From: an uncultured Bacteroidales bacterium
GTDB lineage: Bacteria; Bacteroidota; Bacteroidia; Bacteroidales; Bacteroidaceae
Length of the DNA: 6,566 bases
Assembly (NCBI GenBank): GCA_937995875.1
Contig: CALKIW010000092.1
Coordinates: 1 to 6,566, forward strand
Reading direction: 5' to 3'
This document shows positions 5,484 through 6,566 of the stretch, piece after piece (the first letter of the stretch is position 1; every line of letters begins with the position of its first letter). The position numbers were made by a program, and so were the translations under genes. A model generated the notes under the pieces. The model saw only the letters and a list, made by a program, of their open reading frames with translations, did not search any database and was not told the origin of the DNA.

Positions 5484-6566
5484 TCACAGCAGGCTTTCCA
5501 TATATTCTTTGACGTGGCTCCATGAATAGAAAGGGAAGTTATCTGTTTTTACCGGAATATGTACATCCCTTTCATTATGCCGGAAGCGAACTATAATGTC
5601 ATTCTGCTTATTTTTAAAGAATAGCAACTGCAGATTTGCACCCATTGGAGATACCTTGAAATCTGTCCATACCTTATATACTTCATAAGGGTCACTGACA
5701 GCTATCCCGAAGTTTTCAACCTGCAGTAAAGCTAACAACGGCATTAGGTTTCCGTCGTGACCGAAACGGATTGTTGCGGCAACATCGTTGTTCCTGATTG
5801 CCTCCTCAGCACTTTCAATGATATTCCTGACCAATGGTCTTGCATTGTTTTTAACCAACGATCTGCCTTCTGCATGATTAGCATTGCGTACGTAGAAATG
5901 ATAATTGATACATTGCCATAAGTCGAAGATCTCCTGTGCTGTAAACAAATCGTAAAAGCGAATGTCCGTTTCAATGTCTTGCATATTAACGGCAATCCAA
6001 TAGAGTCCCCACATCAATTTGTCCGGATTGACTCTCTTCGTAACAAATTCTTCCTTTGAAAACAATTGCTTCATAAGTCTGTCGGGGCGGGTATGATTGT
6101 CACGAAACTTTTCATACTCTATGCACCATGGACCCGTCTTTTCATCGGTAAACTCATTGGATATATCCGAATGAAAATTAAGATACCTGACATACTTTTC
6201 ACTTGTCTCGTATCTGATCTGCAATTTGGGATTAAAGCTCTTTAACTGATCACCAAAACAAACCATGCTCATAGCGCAACGATGTGACATCGTTGTTCTT
6301 GCCGATATTTTTTTCCGACCTTGAAAAATTTCAGGATAGGCATTATACAAACGAGCGGCAATTTCTTTCTGTTGTCGTTCTCCAACAGGTGAAAGATCAC
6401 CCCCGCGATCCTCAACCATAGGCCAGATCTTTTCCAACTTCGACAACGTTTCTTCGCCTTGCGTTGTTAAGGAATGTTGGGCTCTTGCCTCCTTCAACAA
6501 ATCGAGCACCCATTTATAGTCACGGTCGCCAATTAGATATCGTGAGCCATGTCTCCCAAAATGGCT
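5484..6566 (-). CDS. Histidine acid phosphatase (His_Phos_2 / phytase-type), N-terminus beyond window
   Basis: The open frame continues without a stop to the window edge, so 360 residues and the stop are visible and the start is outside. A GTG at 6507-6509 is internal, not the start: codons before it encode SHFGRHGSRYLIG, containing the catalytic RHGxR motif (R5, H6, R9 of the visible part), where the histidine becomes phosphorylated. Further family features are L-S-P-V-G-E-R-Q (58-65), R90 in R-T-T-M-S-H-R-C, and the C-terminal proton-donor motif HDGN (270-273) in R-F-G-H-D-G-N-L. These enzymes hydrolyse phosphomonoesters, including inositol phosphates; HD resembles AppA-type phytases/glucose-1-phosphatases rather than the HAE of MINPP enzymes. 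Substrate cannot be assigned. Family members are usually ~400-450 residues, so roughly 40-90 residues, likely with a signal peptide, are missing. Base composition is clearly lower in GC than the pectin genes (two sampled 60-base rows: 40% each). The rhodanese gene follows on the same strand after 162 bases but has its own promoter. Confidence 0.87.
   Translation of the reverse strand, partial: SHFGRHGSRYLIGDRDYKWVLDLLKEARAQHSLTTQGEETLSKLEKIWPMVEDRGGDLSPVGERQQKEIAARLYNAYPEIFQGRKKISARTTMSHRCAMSMVCFGDQLKSFNPKLQIRYETSEKYVRYLNFHSDISNEFTDEKTGPWCIEYEKFRDNHTRPDRLMKQLFSKEEFVTKRVNPDKLMWGLYWIAVNMQDIETDIRFYDLFTAQEIFDLWQCINYHFYVRNANHAEGRSLVKNNARPLVRNIIESAEEAIRNNDVAATIRFGHDGNLMPLLALLQVENFGIAVSDPYEVYKVWTDFKVSPMGANLQLLFFKNKQNDIIVRFRHNERDVHIPVKTDNFPFYSWSHVKEYMESLL

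Overview
The window looks like a chromosomal stretch from a Bacteroidota species, most likely a Prevotella/Segatella-type gut or oral organism. The reasons are Bacteroidota-type -7 promoter elements (TAnnTTTG) in front of two genes, little recognisable Shine-Dalgarno sequence, Sec-exported glycan-degrading enzymes of the kind found in polysaccharide utilisation loci, and a small exported protein ending in a type IX-like sorting domain. This assignment is an inference from style and protein families, not from a marker gene.

Left part (1-4722, plus strand, GC-rich coding): after a short leader with a promoter-like element come a small secreted 150-residue protein (168-620) and a 724-residue exported pectate lyase of family PL1 (617-2791), overlapping by ATGA. 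The lyase carries a full PL1 active site plus accessory domains at both ends; the C-terminal one resembles a homogalacturonan-binding CBM77 module. A perfect 12-bp stem-loop (2835-2867) follows. Next is an exported 578-residue protein (2986-4722) made of two alpha/beta-hydrolase (esterase-type) domains in tandem, both with intact Ser-Asp-His triads. Together these read as a pectin-attack cassette: a lyase cutting the de-esterified homogalacturonan backbone and a double esterase probably removing acyl or methyl groups. The esterase substrate is inferred only from context.

Middle (4723-4934): the non-coding gap between convergent genes holds a striking 19-bp perfect hairpin with a second inner stem (4772-4828). 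On the minus strand just after the rhodanese stop, 17 codons read like the last beta-strand of an outer-membrane beta-barrel protein, possibly a gene remnant.

Right part (4880-6566, minus strand, clearly lower GC at least in the phosphatase gene): an exported, possibly lipid-anchored single-domain rhodanese (4935-5321) with its own well-formed Bacteroidota promoter, and a histidine acid phosphatase (5484 to beyond 6566) that is cut by the window edge; its catalytic RHGSR motif lies in the last bases of the window. These two genes have no visible functional link to the pectin cassette.

I see no CRISPR array, tRNA, rRNA or transposase. The less ordinary points are the tandem bi-catalytic esterase, the small sorting-domain protein coupled to the lyase and sharing a module with it, and the intergenic hairpin with the possible barrel remnant.
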